Source: Flavobacterium defluvii (GTDB lineage: Bacteria > Bacteroidota > Bacteroidia > Flavobacteriales > Flavobacteriaceae). Taken from it: a DNA stretch of 64,000 nt. The stretch lies in contig NZ_FQWC01000006.1 of assembly GCF_900129555.1 (NCBI RefSeq), forward strand, positions 186,001-250,000. Direction: 5' to 3'. This document shows, one piece after another, positions 1 through 7,546 of the stretch. Both the position numbers and the translations under genes were made by a program. Below the pieces are notes generated by a model. That model was not told the DNA's origin, ran no database searches, and saw only the letters and a program-made list of their open reading frames with translations. Position 1 is the stretch's first letter, and each line of letters begins with the position of its first letter.

Positions 1-62
1 TAAAGATTCCCAAAAAATCTAAAATCAGAAATCTAAAATCTAAAATCTACAATGGTAAACCG

Positions 63-70
63 TACCTTTG
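63..70 (+). promoter_or_regulatory. Promoter -7 box of the thiamine pyrophosphokinase gene
   Basis: TACCTTTG matches the Bacteroidota -7 consensus TAnnTTTG and lies 23 bases before the start codon. A clear -33 TTG is not visible. The first 55 bases of the window are short AAATCTAAAATCT-type repeats common between genes in this genome. Confidence 0.55.
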
Positions 71-92
71 CACAACATTCAAAAAAACTCAC

Positions 93-755
93 ATGTCATC
101 ACACCATATAGTTCGCGACGATCAGGAACCCGCTTTAATAATTGCAAACGGAGCAGCTTGTGATCCTGAATTATTAGGACAGTTATTAGAATGGTCGCCG
201 CTGGTAATTGTATTAGATTCGGCTATAGAAAGAGTTATTGAACTGGGTATTAAAGTCGATGTTTTATTAGGAGATTTTGACAGAGGTTTTGATCCCGAAA
301 TCTATAAAACTTCACAATATCCTCTAGAAATTGTTCACACACCAGATCAGGACAAAACTGATTTAGAAAAAGCTTTTGATTATTTAGTCGATAGAAAAAT
401 TCCTGCCGTAAACGTAGTTTGGGCAACCGGAAAACGTGCCGATCATACGATTACCAATCTTACCAATATTGTTCGTTACCGCGATTTACTTAAAATTGTA
501 ATTCTCGACGATCATTCAAAAATATTTTTACTGCCAACGAAATTCGAAAAATGGTATACGGCAAAAACGCCAATTTCTTTAATTCCAATTGGTGTTGTAA
601 ACGGAATTTATTCTACCAATTTAAAATATCCTTTGCAAAATGATACCTTAACAATGGGCTACAGAACCGGAAGTAGTAATTCTGTAGAAAATGATGGTTT
701 GGTAACCATTAACCATAGAAACGGTGATTTGTTATTAATGGAATGTTTTGATTAA
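93..755 (+). CDS. thiN: Thiamine pyrophosphokinase
   Basis: Transfers pyrophosphate from ATP to thiamine, giving the cofactor thiamine diphosphate in the cytoplasm. The 220-residue length fits the family. Visible family motifs are VDVLLGDFD (about residues 55-63, the metal and substrate acidic cluster), DQDKTDLEKA (85-94), matching the D-x-x-x-TD-x-x-KA signature, and GKRADHTITN (113-122), matching the G-x-R-x-DH motif. The ATG is 23 bases after a TAnnTTTG promoter box. It is transcribed alone or with rlmF, which has its own promoter box. The identity rests on motif recognition. Confidence 0.88.
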   Translation: MSSHHIVRDDQEPALIIANGAACDPELLGQLLEWSPLVIVLDSAIERVIELGIKVDVLLGDFDRGFDPEIYKTSQYPLEIVHTPDQDKTDLEKAFDYLVDRKIPAVNVVWATGKRADHTITNLTNIVRYRDLLKIVILDDHSKIFLLPTKFEKWYTAKTPISLIPIGVVNGIYSTNLKYPLQNDTLTMGYRTGSSNSVENDGLVTINHRNGDLLLMECFD

Positions 756-783
756 AGAGCTATAAGCTTGGTTTATATTGTAG

Positions 784-803
784 AACCGGATTTCAATCCG
801 GTT
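784..803. repeat. Mini-hairpin repeat AACCGGATT-TC-AATCCGGTT
   Basis: A perfect 9-base inverted repeat with a 2-base loop sits 29 bases after the thiamine pyrophosphokinase stop codon. It resembles other two-base-loop mini-hairpins in this window (9224-9237, 32731-32742). It lacks a T-tract, so it is more likely a dispersed palindromic repeat than an intrinsic terminator. Confidence 0.6.
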
Positions 804-836
804 TACGCAAAGATTTATTTCCAAAAATGGAATAAC

Positions 837-844
837 TATCTTTG
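837..844 (+). promoter_or_regulatory. Promoter -7 box of rlmF
   Basis: TATCTTTG matches TAnnTTTG and ends 17 bases before the rlmF ATG, which predicts a very short leader. Confidence 0.55.
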
Positions 845-861
845 CACAGAAATTAATAAAA

Positions 862-1812
862 ATGAAAGCAGAAAACAATTCCCAAAAAGACAATTTACAT
901 CCAAGAAATCTTCATCGTTCCCGATATGATTTTGAACTTCTTATATCAAATTGTCCAGATTTAAAAGCTTTTATTTCCATCAATAAATACGGAGTCGAAA
1001 CCATTGATTTCAGTAATCCGCTTGCTGTAAAAACTTTAAACAAAGCTTTATTGCAGACTTATTACGACATTCAAAACTGGGATATTCCCAAAAATTATCT
1101 TTGTCCGCCAATTCCAGGACGTGCAGATTATATCCATTATATAGCTGATTTATTAGCAGAAACAAACAACAATCAAATTCCGAAAGGAAATTCTGTTATG
1201 GGATTAGATATCGGAACAGGTTCAAATTTGATTTATCCGATATTAGGAAATTCAATTTATAAATGGACTTTTGTTGGAACTGATATTGACAAAAAAGCAA
1301 TTGAAAACTGCAGCAAAATTATTGAAGCCAATTCGAAATTAACCGATGCAATCAGTTTACAACAACAGACAGAACCTCGTTTTATTTTCAAAAACATCAT
1401 AATTCCTGAAGACCGATTTGCATTTACAATATGTAATCCGCCTTTTCATGCATTGGCAGAAGAAGCTAATAAAGGCACTTCCAGAAAAGTTTCGAATTTA
1501 AATCCAAAGGAAAAGAAAACTTCAAATCCGGTTTTAAACTTTGGAGGACAAAATACTGAATTGTGGTGCAATGGCGGTGAAATTGGCTTCATTACACAAA
1601 TGATTTACGAAAGTGTAAAATATGCTTCACAGGTTTTGTGGTTTACAACTTTAGTTTCTAAAAAAGAAAATCTTTCTTCGATTTATAAAACATTGAAAAA
1701 AGTAAATGCTGTTGAAGTTAAAACAATAGAAATGTCACAAGGACAGAAAAACAGCCGTATTGTGGCGTGGAGTTTTTTAGATAAAGTGCAGCAAAAATCT
1801 TTTAAAATTTAA
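862..1812 (+). CDS. rlmF: 23S rRNA (adenine(1618)-N6)-methyltransferase RlmF
   Basis: Methylates N6 of a single adenine of 23S rRNA using S-adenosylmethionine. The 316-residue protein has the RlmF layout: N-terminal HPRNLHRSRYDF segment (residues 13-24), the SAM-binding loop LDIGTGSN (115-122), the acidic GTDID strand end (139-143), and the N6-adenine methyltransferase signature NPPF (192-195) followed by the family-typical HALAEEA. The C-terminal stretch MSQGQKNSRIVAWSF is also characteristic. It has its own promoter box at 837-844. I am confident of the family; the exact target base is inferred from E. coli RlmF. Confidence 0.92.
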   Translation: MKAENNSQKDNLHPRNLHRSRYDFELLISNCPDLKAFISINKYGVETIDFSNPLAVKTLNKALLQTYYDIQNWDIPKNYLCPPIPGRADYIHYIADLLAETNNNQIPKGNSVMGLDIGTGSNLIYPILGNSIYKWTFVGTDIDKKAIENCSKIIEANSKLTDAISLQQQTEPRFIFKNIIIPEDRFAFTICNPPFHALAEEANKGTSRKVSNLNPKEKKTSNPVLNFGGQNTELWCNGGEIGFITQMIYESVKYASQVLWFTTLVSKKENLSSIYKTLKKVNAVEVKTIEMSQGQKNSRIVAWSFLDKVQQKSFKI

Positions 1813-1851
1813 TAATAATCTTACAAAATTAAATTTATTAATTTTTATTCT

Positions 1852-1859
1852 TATATTTG
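1852..1859 (+). promoter_or_regulatory. Promoter -7 box of the DUF3800 leader RNA
   Basis: TATATTTG is a full match to TAnnTTTG, 40 bases after the rlmF stop, and predicts a transcript starting near 1866. There is no open reading frame between it and the terminator at 1959-1983, so its first product is a non-coding RNA. Confidence 0.6.
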
Positions 1860-1865
1860 CACCAT

Positions 1866-1983
1866 TAGATAGGTAATTCCTGAGTCAACGTGGCGGTGAA
1901 ACATCTACCATAAATGTATTTTGAATACATCGTTTTTAGGGGCTATTTTTAAAATACCAAAGGGCTTCTTAGCCCTTTTTTTT
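1866..1983 (+). ncRNA. Candidate structured RNA upstream of the DUF3800 gene (DUF3800-motif type)
   Basis: About 118 bases lie between a TAnnTTTG promoter box and an intrinsic terminator that ends 5 bases before the DUF3800 start codon. Inside is a perfect 7-base hairpin (ATGTATT 1914-1920, loop TTG, AATACAT 1924-1930). TAGAT (1866-1870) can pair with ATCTA (1903-1907). GGGCT at 1940-1944 can compete with the terminator 5' arm for AGCCC at 1971-1975. Established knowledge, from memory: a series of RNA motifs named DUF3800-I onward was defined by comparative genomics because they sit just ahead of DUF3800 genes. Which class this belongs to, if any, I cannot tell. Function is unknown; an RNA partner, attenuator or antitoxin role are possibilities. 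Confidence 0.6.
1959..1983 (+). terminator. Intrinsic terminator between the leader RNA and the DUF3800 gene
   Basis: AAAGGGCT (1959-1966), loop TCTT, AGCCCTTT (1971-1978) then a run of T to 1983. It stands between the only visible promoter and the DUF3800 ATG at 1989, so expression of that gene would need readthrough. Confidence 0.8.
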
Positions 1984-1988
1984 ATGGC

Positions 1989-2648
1989 ATGAAAATATAT
2001 ATTGATGAAAGTGGTGATTTAGGCTGGAAGCTAGATAAACCAAACAGACATGGCGGCTCAAGTAAATTTATCACTATTACAGCTCTCATTATCTCTAATG
2101 AAGATGAAAAATATATTTCTCGCTTTCTCTCTGATATTTACAAAAAATATAATCTGACTCCCAATATTGAAAAAAAAGGAGCAAACTTTATTCCTGAACA
2201 TTGTGCCTTTATTACTTCGCAAATAACGAATAAGATAATTTCAAAGAGTAATTCCTTTAAAATAATTTCAATTACAGTAAATAAATTAAAAGTTTTTGAT
2301 TCGTTAAGAAAGGATAAAAATATCTTTTACAATTATGTCCTTGGATTGCTGCTTAAGCCTGAAATTATTCAATATGATAATGTAGAAATTGTTTTAGATA
2401 AAAGAACTATAAAGGTTAGTCATGGCCACAGTTTCCCAGATTACATAAAAACAGAAATCTGGGGAAGTGGAATAAATATAGATATTTCGTGTGAATTTGT
2501 AGAAAGTACACATAATAAAATGATATGGTTTGCTGATTGGTATGCAAATTTTATATGGAGACATCATGAAGACAATGAATCCAGTGCTTATGATATTCTG
2601 ATAAATTTTGCGAAAGAGAGATTTTTAGAAAAGAAATTATATTTCTAA
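1989..2648 (+). CDS. DUF3800 domain protein
   Basis: A 219-residue protein with the DUF3800 signature at its N-terminus (IYIDESGD, residues 3-10). An internal acidic strand follows (IVLDKR, about 134-139) and a C-terminal FADWYANFIW motif (about 179-188) corresponds to the family's Q-x-AD-x-x-x segment. The spaced acidic residues suggest an RNase H-like metal-dependent nuclease fold. That is an inference from family knowledge and no activity is shown here. The ATG at 1989 lies directly behind a terminator that ends a short RNA, the arrangement seen for DUF3800-associated RNAs and, by analogy, for type III toxin-antitoxin loci. Such genes are patchily distributed, which suggests accessory DNA. 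Confidence 0.85.
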   Translation: MKIYIDESGDLGWKLDKPNRHGGSSKFITITALIISNEDEKYISRFLSDIYKKYNLTPNIEKKGANFIPEHCAFITSQITNKIISKSNSFKIISITVNKLKVFDSLRKDKNIFYNYVLGLLLKPEIIQYDNVEIVLDKRTIKVSHGHSFPDYIKTEIWGSGINIDISCEFVESTHNKMIWFADWYANFIWRHHEDNESSAYDILINFAKERFLEKKLYF

Positions 2649-2774
2649 AGAACATTTATCATTTTCTACAAAAAAAAGAAATCAAGGCAATCCATATCAC
2701 TGATTTTCTTTACAGTTCTTGATTTTATTATCTCGTTTTGCTACATTTAATATAAACTATTAAATATCAAGATC

Positions 2775-3005
2775 ATGGCAGAATATATTGGTTATCTCGC
2801 ATCTGTTTTTATTGTTGGAGGTTTTTTGTTGAAAGACCTTAAAACAATACGACTCATAAACTTATTCGGCTGCGTTTGTTTTGTAGTTTACGGCATCTTT
2901 TTGAAAGATTACAGAGATTTCAATCAATGGCTTTTACCGATTATAATTCCAAATGCAATTTTGTCTTTTGTTCAGATCTATCATTTGACTTCAAAAAAAC
3001 CATAA
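2775..3005 (+). CDS. Small membrane protein, YgjV-like
   Basis: A 76-residue protein almost wholly made of three hydrophobic segments (about residues 4-20, 26-43 and 50-69) separated by short basic loops (KDLKTIR, KDYRDFN). The pattern is like the YgjV/Imp-YgjV family of small inner-membrane proteins, which has no settled function. Some databases name such genes uroporphyrinogen decarboxylase, which is clearly wrong for a protein of this size and composition. It stands alone between the DUF3800 gene and a lipoprotein gene. Confidence 0.75.
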   Translation: MAEYIGYLASVFIVGGFLLKDLKTIRLINLFGCVCFVVYGIFLKDYRDFNQWLLPIIIPNAILSFVQIYHLTSKKP

Positions 3006-3092
3006 TATTATAATTATGATATTTTAAACCAAAATTTTGATAATTACTTGATTTACTATAATCGTAACTTTAAGCTTCAAAATTAGATTACG

Positions 3093-4034
3093 ATGTTAAA
3101 ATTATACTCCAGATTAGTTATTATTTTGTTCTTAGCTGCAAGCTGCTCTTCAACCAAAAAAGTGAAATTTGAAGATTATGTTTTTAAAACCAAAACTGAA
3201 GAACAAAAATATCAAACCGCTTACAACAAAGCTTTAAAACTTTGGGATATTCCTTATACCGAGGAAAATGTAAAAACAAGCTTCGGAACTGCGCATGTTA
3301 TTATTGCCGGGCCAAAAAACGGAAAAGATTTAGTTTTACTGCACGGAATGGACGCCAGTTCTACAATGTGGTATCCCAATATAAAAACCTTAGCAAAAAA
3401 TCATCGTATTTATGCCATTGATTTTATAATGGAACCCAACAAATCTAACTTAACAGCAAAACCACTTTCGTCTGAGGAAATTGTGGTTTGGTACAACGAA
3501 ATTTTCGATCATTATAAATTAAAGAAATTCGATATAATTGGCGCTTCCCGCGGGGGCTGGATTGCAACATTATTGGCGACGCAAAAATCAAATCCTATTG
3601 ATAAAATGGTTTTATTAAGTCCGGCGCAGACATTTAAATTTATTGATAAACCCAGAAAAACATCAGCTGCTTTAATGTTAAAACTTTTTCCTAGCGAAAA
3701 GAAATTCAGCAAAACATTAAAAGCATTTTCTACGCATCCGGAAAAAATAAGTCCTGTCTATAACAGACAATTTTATTTGGCTAATAAATATGCTAAATCA
3801 AATTCGAGTATGCTAAAAATGACGCCTTTTTCAGATAAAGAATTAGAATCTATAAAAAATCCCGTTTTGGTTTTAATTGGAGATAAAGATGTTATTAATT
3901 CAGAAGAAAGTTTAGAACGGGCAAAAAAACATTTAGCAAACAGCAAAACCCAAATCGTAAAAGATGCAGGGCATTTTTTAACCATCGATCAGCCAAAAAT
4001 CACGAATGACGCTGTTATTAATTTTTTAGAATAA
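3093..4034 (+). CDS. Alpha/beta-hydrolase lipoprotein
   Basis: A 313-residue lipoprotein: signal peptide with lipobox LAASC, acylated Cys at 18. The hydrolase fold follows with the oxyanion-hole region LLHGMD (82-87), the nucleophile elbow G-A-S-R-G (Ser152), an acid candidate in LIGDKDVIN (near 263) and the catalytic His in DAGHFLTID (near 295). This is the lipase/esterase/haloperoxidase type of fold. Substrate cannot be read from sequence. It is expected to be anchored in the cell envelope. A TAACTTTA promoter-like box lies at 3066-3073. A large nested palindrome follows its stop codon. Confidence 0.87.
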   Translation: MLKLYSRLVIILFLAASCSSTKKVKFEDYVFKTKTEEQKYQTAYNKALKLWDIPYTEENVKTSFGTAHVIIAGPKNGKDLVLLHGMDASSTMWYPNIKTLAKNHRIYAIDFIMEPNKSNLTAKPLSSEEIVVWYNEIFDHYKLKKFDIIGASRGGWIATLLATQKSNPIDKMVLLSPAQTFKFIDKPRKTSAALMLKLFPSEKKFSKTLKAFSTHPEKISPVYNRQFYLANKYAKSNSSMLKMTPFSDKELESIKNPVLVLIGDKDVINSEESLERAKKHLANSKTQIVKDAGHFLTIDQPKITNDAVINFLE

Positions 4035-4040
4035 CAGGAA

Positions 4041-4219
4041 TGTATAGTCCCTACGGGACAATTTTAAAATATAACAACAATTGTTTTCTACCAATATTTA
4101 ATCTCTACGAGATAACTTTCTTTAAGGAATAGCCAATGACTAGAAATATCTCGTAGAGATTAAATATTGGTAGAAAACAAAATATCGTCGCCTACAAATT
4201 GTCCCGTAGGGACTATACA
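4041..4219. repeat. Nested palindromic element with four mini-hairpins
   Basis: A 24-base outer arm (4041-4064) is repeated inverted at 4196-4219, and a 34-base inner arm (4081-4114) inverted at 4147-4180. Each arm carries its own mini-hairpin: GTCCC-TAC-GGGAC and ATCTC-TAC-GAGAT on the left, the mirror forms with loop GTA on the right. The whole could fold into a hairpin of about 180 bases. It fills the gap between the hydrolase and uvrB. The architecture matches the element at 41703-41922 although the sequence differs. Confidence 0.9.
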
Positions 4220-4295
4220 AATCAACGTCTATTTTATCTTTTTTATAGCACTCAAACTTTGTATCTTTACAAAACCAACTTTTCATCAGTAAAAA

Positions 4296-6287
4296 ATGAA
4301 TTTCCAAGTAGCCTCAGAATATAGTCCAAAAGGAGACCAGCCGCAAGCCATACAAAAACTCGCACAAGGTGTAGTCGACGGAGAAAAATATCAAACATTA
4401 TTAGGAGTTACAGGATCTGGAAAAACATTTACTGTCGCCAATGTAATTCAGGAAGTACAGCGCCCTACTTTGGTTTTGGCACATAACAAAACGCTGGCAG
4501 CTCAGTTGTATTCAGAATTCAAACAGTTTTTCCCAAACAATGCAGTTGAATATTTCGTTTCTTACTACGACTATTATCAGCCGGAAGCTTTTATGCCTGT
4601 AACAGGGGTTTTTATCGAAAAAGATTTATCTATCAATGAAGAGCTTGAAAAGATGCGTTTAAGCACTACTTCTTCCCTTCTTTCCGGGCGTCGTGATGTT
4701 TTGGTTGTAGCATCAGTTTCCTGCTTATACGGTATTGGAAACCCTGTAGAATTCAAAAAGAACGTAATTGAAGTAACCCGGGATCAGGTTATTTCGAGAA
4801 CAAAACTTCTTCATAGTCTGGTGCAGAGTTTATATGCGAGAACAGAAGCCGATTTTAATCCGGGAACATTCAGGATTAAAGGCGATACGGTTGAAGTATA
4901 TCCGAGTTATGCTGACGATGCGTACAGAATACATTTTTTTGGAGATGAAATAGAAGAAATAGAATCTTTTGATGCTAAGACCTCTCAAGTCATTGAAAAA
5001 TTTAAAAGATTAACAATTTATCCGGCCAATATGTTTGTGACTTCTCCCGAAGTTTTACAAGGCGCAATTTGGGAAATCCAGCAGGATTTGGTTAAACAAG
5101 TTGATTATTTTAAAGAAATAGGCAAACATTTAGAAGCCAAACGTTTGGAAGAAAGAACCAATTTCGATTTAGAAATGATTCGCGAATTGGGTTATTGCTC
5201 TGGAATTGAAAATTATTCACGTTATCTCGACGGAAGACAAGCCGGAACTAGACCTTTCTGTTTATTGGATTATTTCCCAAGTGATTATTTAATGGTTGTA
5301 GATGAAAGCCACGTAACAGTTTCTCAGGTTCACGCTATGTACGGAGGCGACCGCAGCCGTAAAGAAAATCTGGTTGAATATGGCTTCAGATTACCAGCTG
5401 CAATGGATAACCGACCTTTGAAATTTGAAGAGTTTGAAGCTTTGCAAAATCAGGTTATTTATGTTTCGGCAACTCCGGCTGATTATGAATTACAGAAATC
5501 GGATGGAATTTATGTCGAACAGATTATTCGTCCAACAGGATTATTAGATCCAGTTATTGAAGTACGCCAAAGTTTAAATCAGATTGATGATTTAATCGAA
5601 GAAATTCAGGTTCGATGCGAATTAGACGAAAGAGTTTTAGTAACAACTTTGACCAAAAGAATGGCCGAAGAATTAGCCAAATATTTAACCAAAGTAAGTA
5701 TTCGATGCCGTTATATTCACTCTGAAGTAGATACTCTGGAACGTATCGAAATTATGCAGGATTTACGAAAAGGTATTTTTGATGTTTTAATTGGAGTAAA
5801 CTTACTTCGTGAAGGTTTAGATTTACCCGAAGTTTCTCTTGTTGCTATTTTGGATGCAGATAAAGAAGGTTTTTTAAGAAATCATCGTTCTTTAACTCAA
5901 ACTATCGGGCGTGCCGCGAGAAATTTAAACGGAAAAGCCATTATGTATGCTGACAAAATTACGGCAAGTATGCAGCGTACAATCGACGAAACCAATTATC
6001 GAAGAACAAAGCAAATCAATTTTAACGTTGAAAATAATATAACCCCACAGGCATTAAACAAAAAAATAGAAAGTGCCTTTACTAAAAATCCGTTGGTAGA
6101 ATACGAGTTAGGACATACTATACCTGCAGCAGCAGAACCGGAAACGGCTTATATGTCAAAAACTGAAGTGGAAAAATTGATTAAAGAAAAACGAAAATCA
6201 ATGGAAAAAGCGGCAAAAGAACTTGATTTTATGCAGGCTGCAAAACTTCGTGATGATATTAAAAAACTACAGGAACAATTACCTTAG
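4296..6287 (+). CDS. uvrB: Excinuclease ABC subunit B
   Basis: Damage-verifying helicase-like subunit of UvrABC nucleotide excision repair; it is loaded by UvrA and recruits UvrC. The 663-residue length is normal. Motifs in order: Walker A GVTGSGKT (residues 37-44), the DNA-locking beta-hairpin YYDYYQPEAF (about 91-100), the DEAD-box-like VDESHV (about 336), helicase motif VSATPADYE, motifs V-VI with LREGLDLPEV and QTIGRAARN, and a C-terminal UVR domain with FMQAAKLRDDIKKL for UvrC binding. The ATG follows a TATCTTTA box at 4262-4269. Its stop overlaps the stop of the convergent TerB-like gene by 4 bases. Confidence 0.98.
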   Translation: MNFQVASEYSPKGDQPQAIQKLAQGVVDGEKYQTLLGVTGSGKTFTVANVIQEVQRPTLVLAHNKTLAAQLYSEFKQFFPNNAVEYFVSYYDYYQPEAFMPVTGVFIEKDLSINEELEKMRLSTTSSLLSGRRDVLVVASVSCLYGIGNPVEFKKNVIEVTRDQVISRTKLLHSLVQSLYARTEADFNPGTFRIKGDTVEVYPSYADDAYRIHFFGDEIEEIESFDAKTSQVIEKFKRLTIYPANMFVTSPEVLQGAIWEIQQDLVKQVDYFKEIGKHLEAKRLEERTNFDLEMIRELGYCSGIENYSRYLDGRQAGTRPFCLLDYFPSDYLMVVDESHVTVSQVHAMYGGDRSRKENLVEYGFRLPAAMDNRPLKFEEFEALQNQVIYVSATPADYELQKSDGIYVEQIIRPTGLLDPVIEVRQSLNQIDDLIEEIQVRCELDERVLVTTLTKRMAEELAKYLTKVSIRCRYIHSEVDTLERIEIMQDLRKGIFDVLIGVNLLREGLDLPEVSLVAILDADKEGFLRNHRSLTQTIGRAARNLNGKAIMYADKITASMQRTIDETNYRRTKQINFNVENNITPQALNKKIESAFTKNPLVEYELGHTIPAAAEPETAYMSKTEVEKLIKEKRKSMEKAAKELDFMQAAKLRDDIKKLQEQLP

Positions 6288-6688
6288 TTATGTTGTTCCT
6301 GAAAAACTCTTAATAAAACTTTAGGTTCAATCATTGCATTTGGTGCTTTTTTCATTAAATCCAAAATGCGTTTTACTGCACTCGGGTTTAAACCCATTTC
6401 AATAGCAATCTGCTGGATAGCTTTTGATTCTTTTTCGTGCAAAATTCCGTCGCAATGCATAATTAAAGCCAATCTGTAAAATTGCTGGATACGTTGAAAC
6501 TCTGATTTAATAATTACAGGTTTGGTTTCCTGATGAAATAAATCGCGAAAAGTATCCAAATCAATATTTAATTCTTGTGCTACATACCACAAAAAATCAT
6601 ACTCTCTTTTATGCAATTGCCCATCAACTGTAGAAAAGGCAATCAATTCTAAAAGTAAACTTTTCTTTTGTGCTTCGGTATTCATCAA
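6284..6688 (-). CDS. TerB-like protein
   Basis: A 134-residue, mostly helical protein with two TerB-like half repeats: AFSTVDGQLHKREYDFL (about 17-33) and ALIMHCDGILHEKESKAI (about 75-92). Both carry the D-G-x-(L/I)-x-x-x-E metal-binding-like signature of the tellurite-resistance TerB/DjlA-N fold. Function is unknown. In related genomes such genes next to uvrB are sometimes mislabelled excinuclease subunit B. The gene converges on uvrB with a 4-base overlap of stop codons. A second Met directly follows the first, so the start could be one codon later. Confidence 0.8.
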   Translation of the reverse strand: MMNTEAQKKSLLLELIAFSTVDGQLHKREYDFLWYVAQELNIDLDTFRDLFHQETKPVIIKSEFQRIQQFYRLALIMHCDGILHEKESKAIQQIAIEMGLNPSAVKRILDLMKKAPNAMIEPKVLLRVFQEQHN

Positions 6689-6737
6689 TTTGTTATTTTT
6701 AGCTAAAATATTGCTTTAAACTTAAAACACAAAATCA

Positions 6738-7532
6738 ATGATTCGGGGATTTTTCATAATTATATTTCTTTGGATGATTTCCGGAAATGCACAAAGTACG
6801 GCTTCAAAAAACGTTTCAACTTTTATAATTGAGGCACCTCAGCTTAAAACCACAAAAAAAATCTGGATTTATGTTCCTGAAAATTATTCGGTCTCGACCA
6901 AAAAATACAGCGTGATTTATATGCACGATGCTCAAAATTTGTTTGATTCTAAAACTTCTTTTGTAGGCGAATGGAATGTCGACGAAAAACTGGATAGTTT
7001 AAAAGCGCAGGTAATTGTTGTTGGAATCGAACATGGAAATGAAAAACGTATTGAAGAATTAACTCCTTTTAAAAACGAAAAATACGGCGGAGGAAATGCC
7101 GACAATTATTTAGAATTTATCGTAAAAACGCTTAAACCTCATATCGATAAAAATTACAGAACGAAACCAAAAGCAAAAAATACCATTATTTTCGGAAGTT
7201 CGCTAGGAGGTTTAGTTTCTTATTACGGCGCTCTAAAATATCCTGAAGTTTTTGGAAAAGCCGGAGTTTTTTCGCCTTCATTTTGGTACACAAAAGACAT
7301 TTATACTTTTACCGAACAGAAGCCTAAAATTAAAACCAAATTTTACTTTTTATGCGGAGATAAAGAAGATGATGAAATGGTGAAAGATATGACCAGAATG
7401 GAAAAACTTTTAGACACAAAACGCTGTTACTGCCTTCATCTCACAAAATCTAAAATTGTAAAAGGAGGCGAACACAATGAAAAATTATGGCGCGATAATT
7501 TTGTCGAAGCTGTAAAATGGCTGGGTTATTAA
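6738..7532 (+). CDS. Secreted esterase, esterase D/Fes-like alpha/beta hydrolase
   Basis: A 264-residue protein with a signal peptide (hydrophobic residues 3-15, likely cleaved after GNAQ-S). The fold is the PF00756 esterase type: VIYMHDAQNLFD near residue 60, nucleophile elbow G-S-S-L-G with Ser155, acidic candidate in CGDKEDDE, and His in GGEHNEKLW near the C-terminus. Relatives include the siderophore esterase IroE and feruloyl esterases; the substrate here is unknown. The dipeptide epimerase gene starts 15 bases after its stop, which suggests joint transcription. Confidence 0.85.
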   Translation: MIRGFFIIIFLWMISGNAQSTASKNVSTFIIEAPQLKTTKKIWIYVPENYSVSTKKYSVIYMHDAQNLFDSKTSFVGEWNVDEKLDSLKAQVIVVGIEHGNEKRIEELTPFKNEKYGGGNADNYLEFIVKTLKPHIDKNYRTKPKAKNTIIFGSSLGGLVSYYGALKYPEVFGKAGVFSPSFWYTKDIYTFTEQKPKIKTKFYFLCGDKEDDEMVKDMTRMEKLLDTKRCYCLHLTKSKIVKGGEHNEKLWRDNFVEAVKWLGY

Positions 7533-7546
7533 TTCTATTTAATTTT

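Noticed and set aside
7517..7546. Upstream ATG for the dipeptide epimerase
   Set aside because: It would overlap the esterase gene and add a non-conserved hydrophobic decapeptide before the enolase-family N-terminus.
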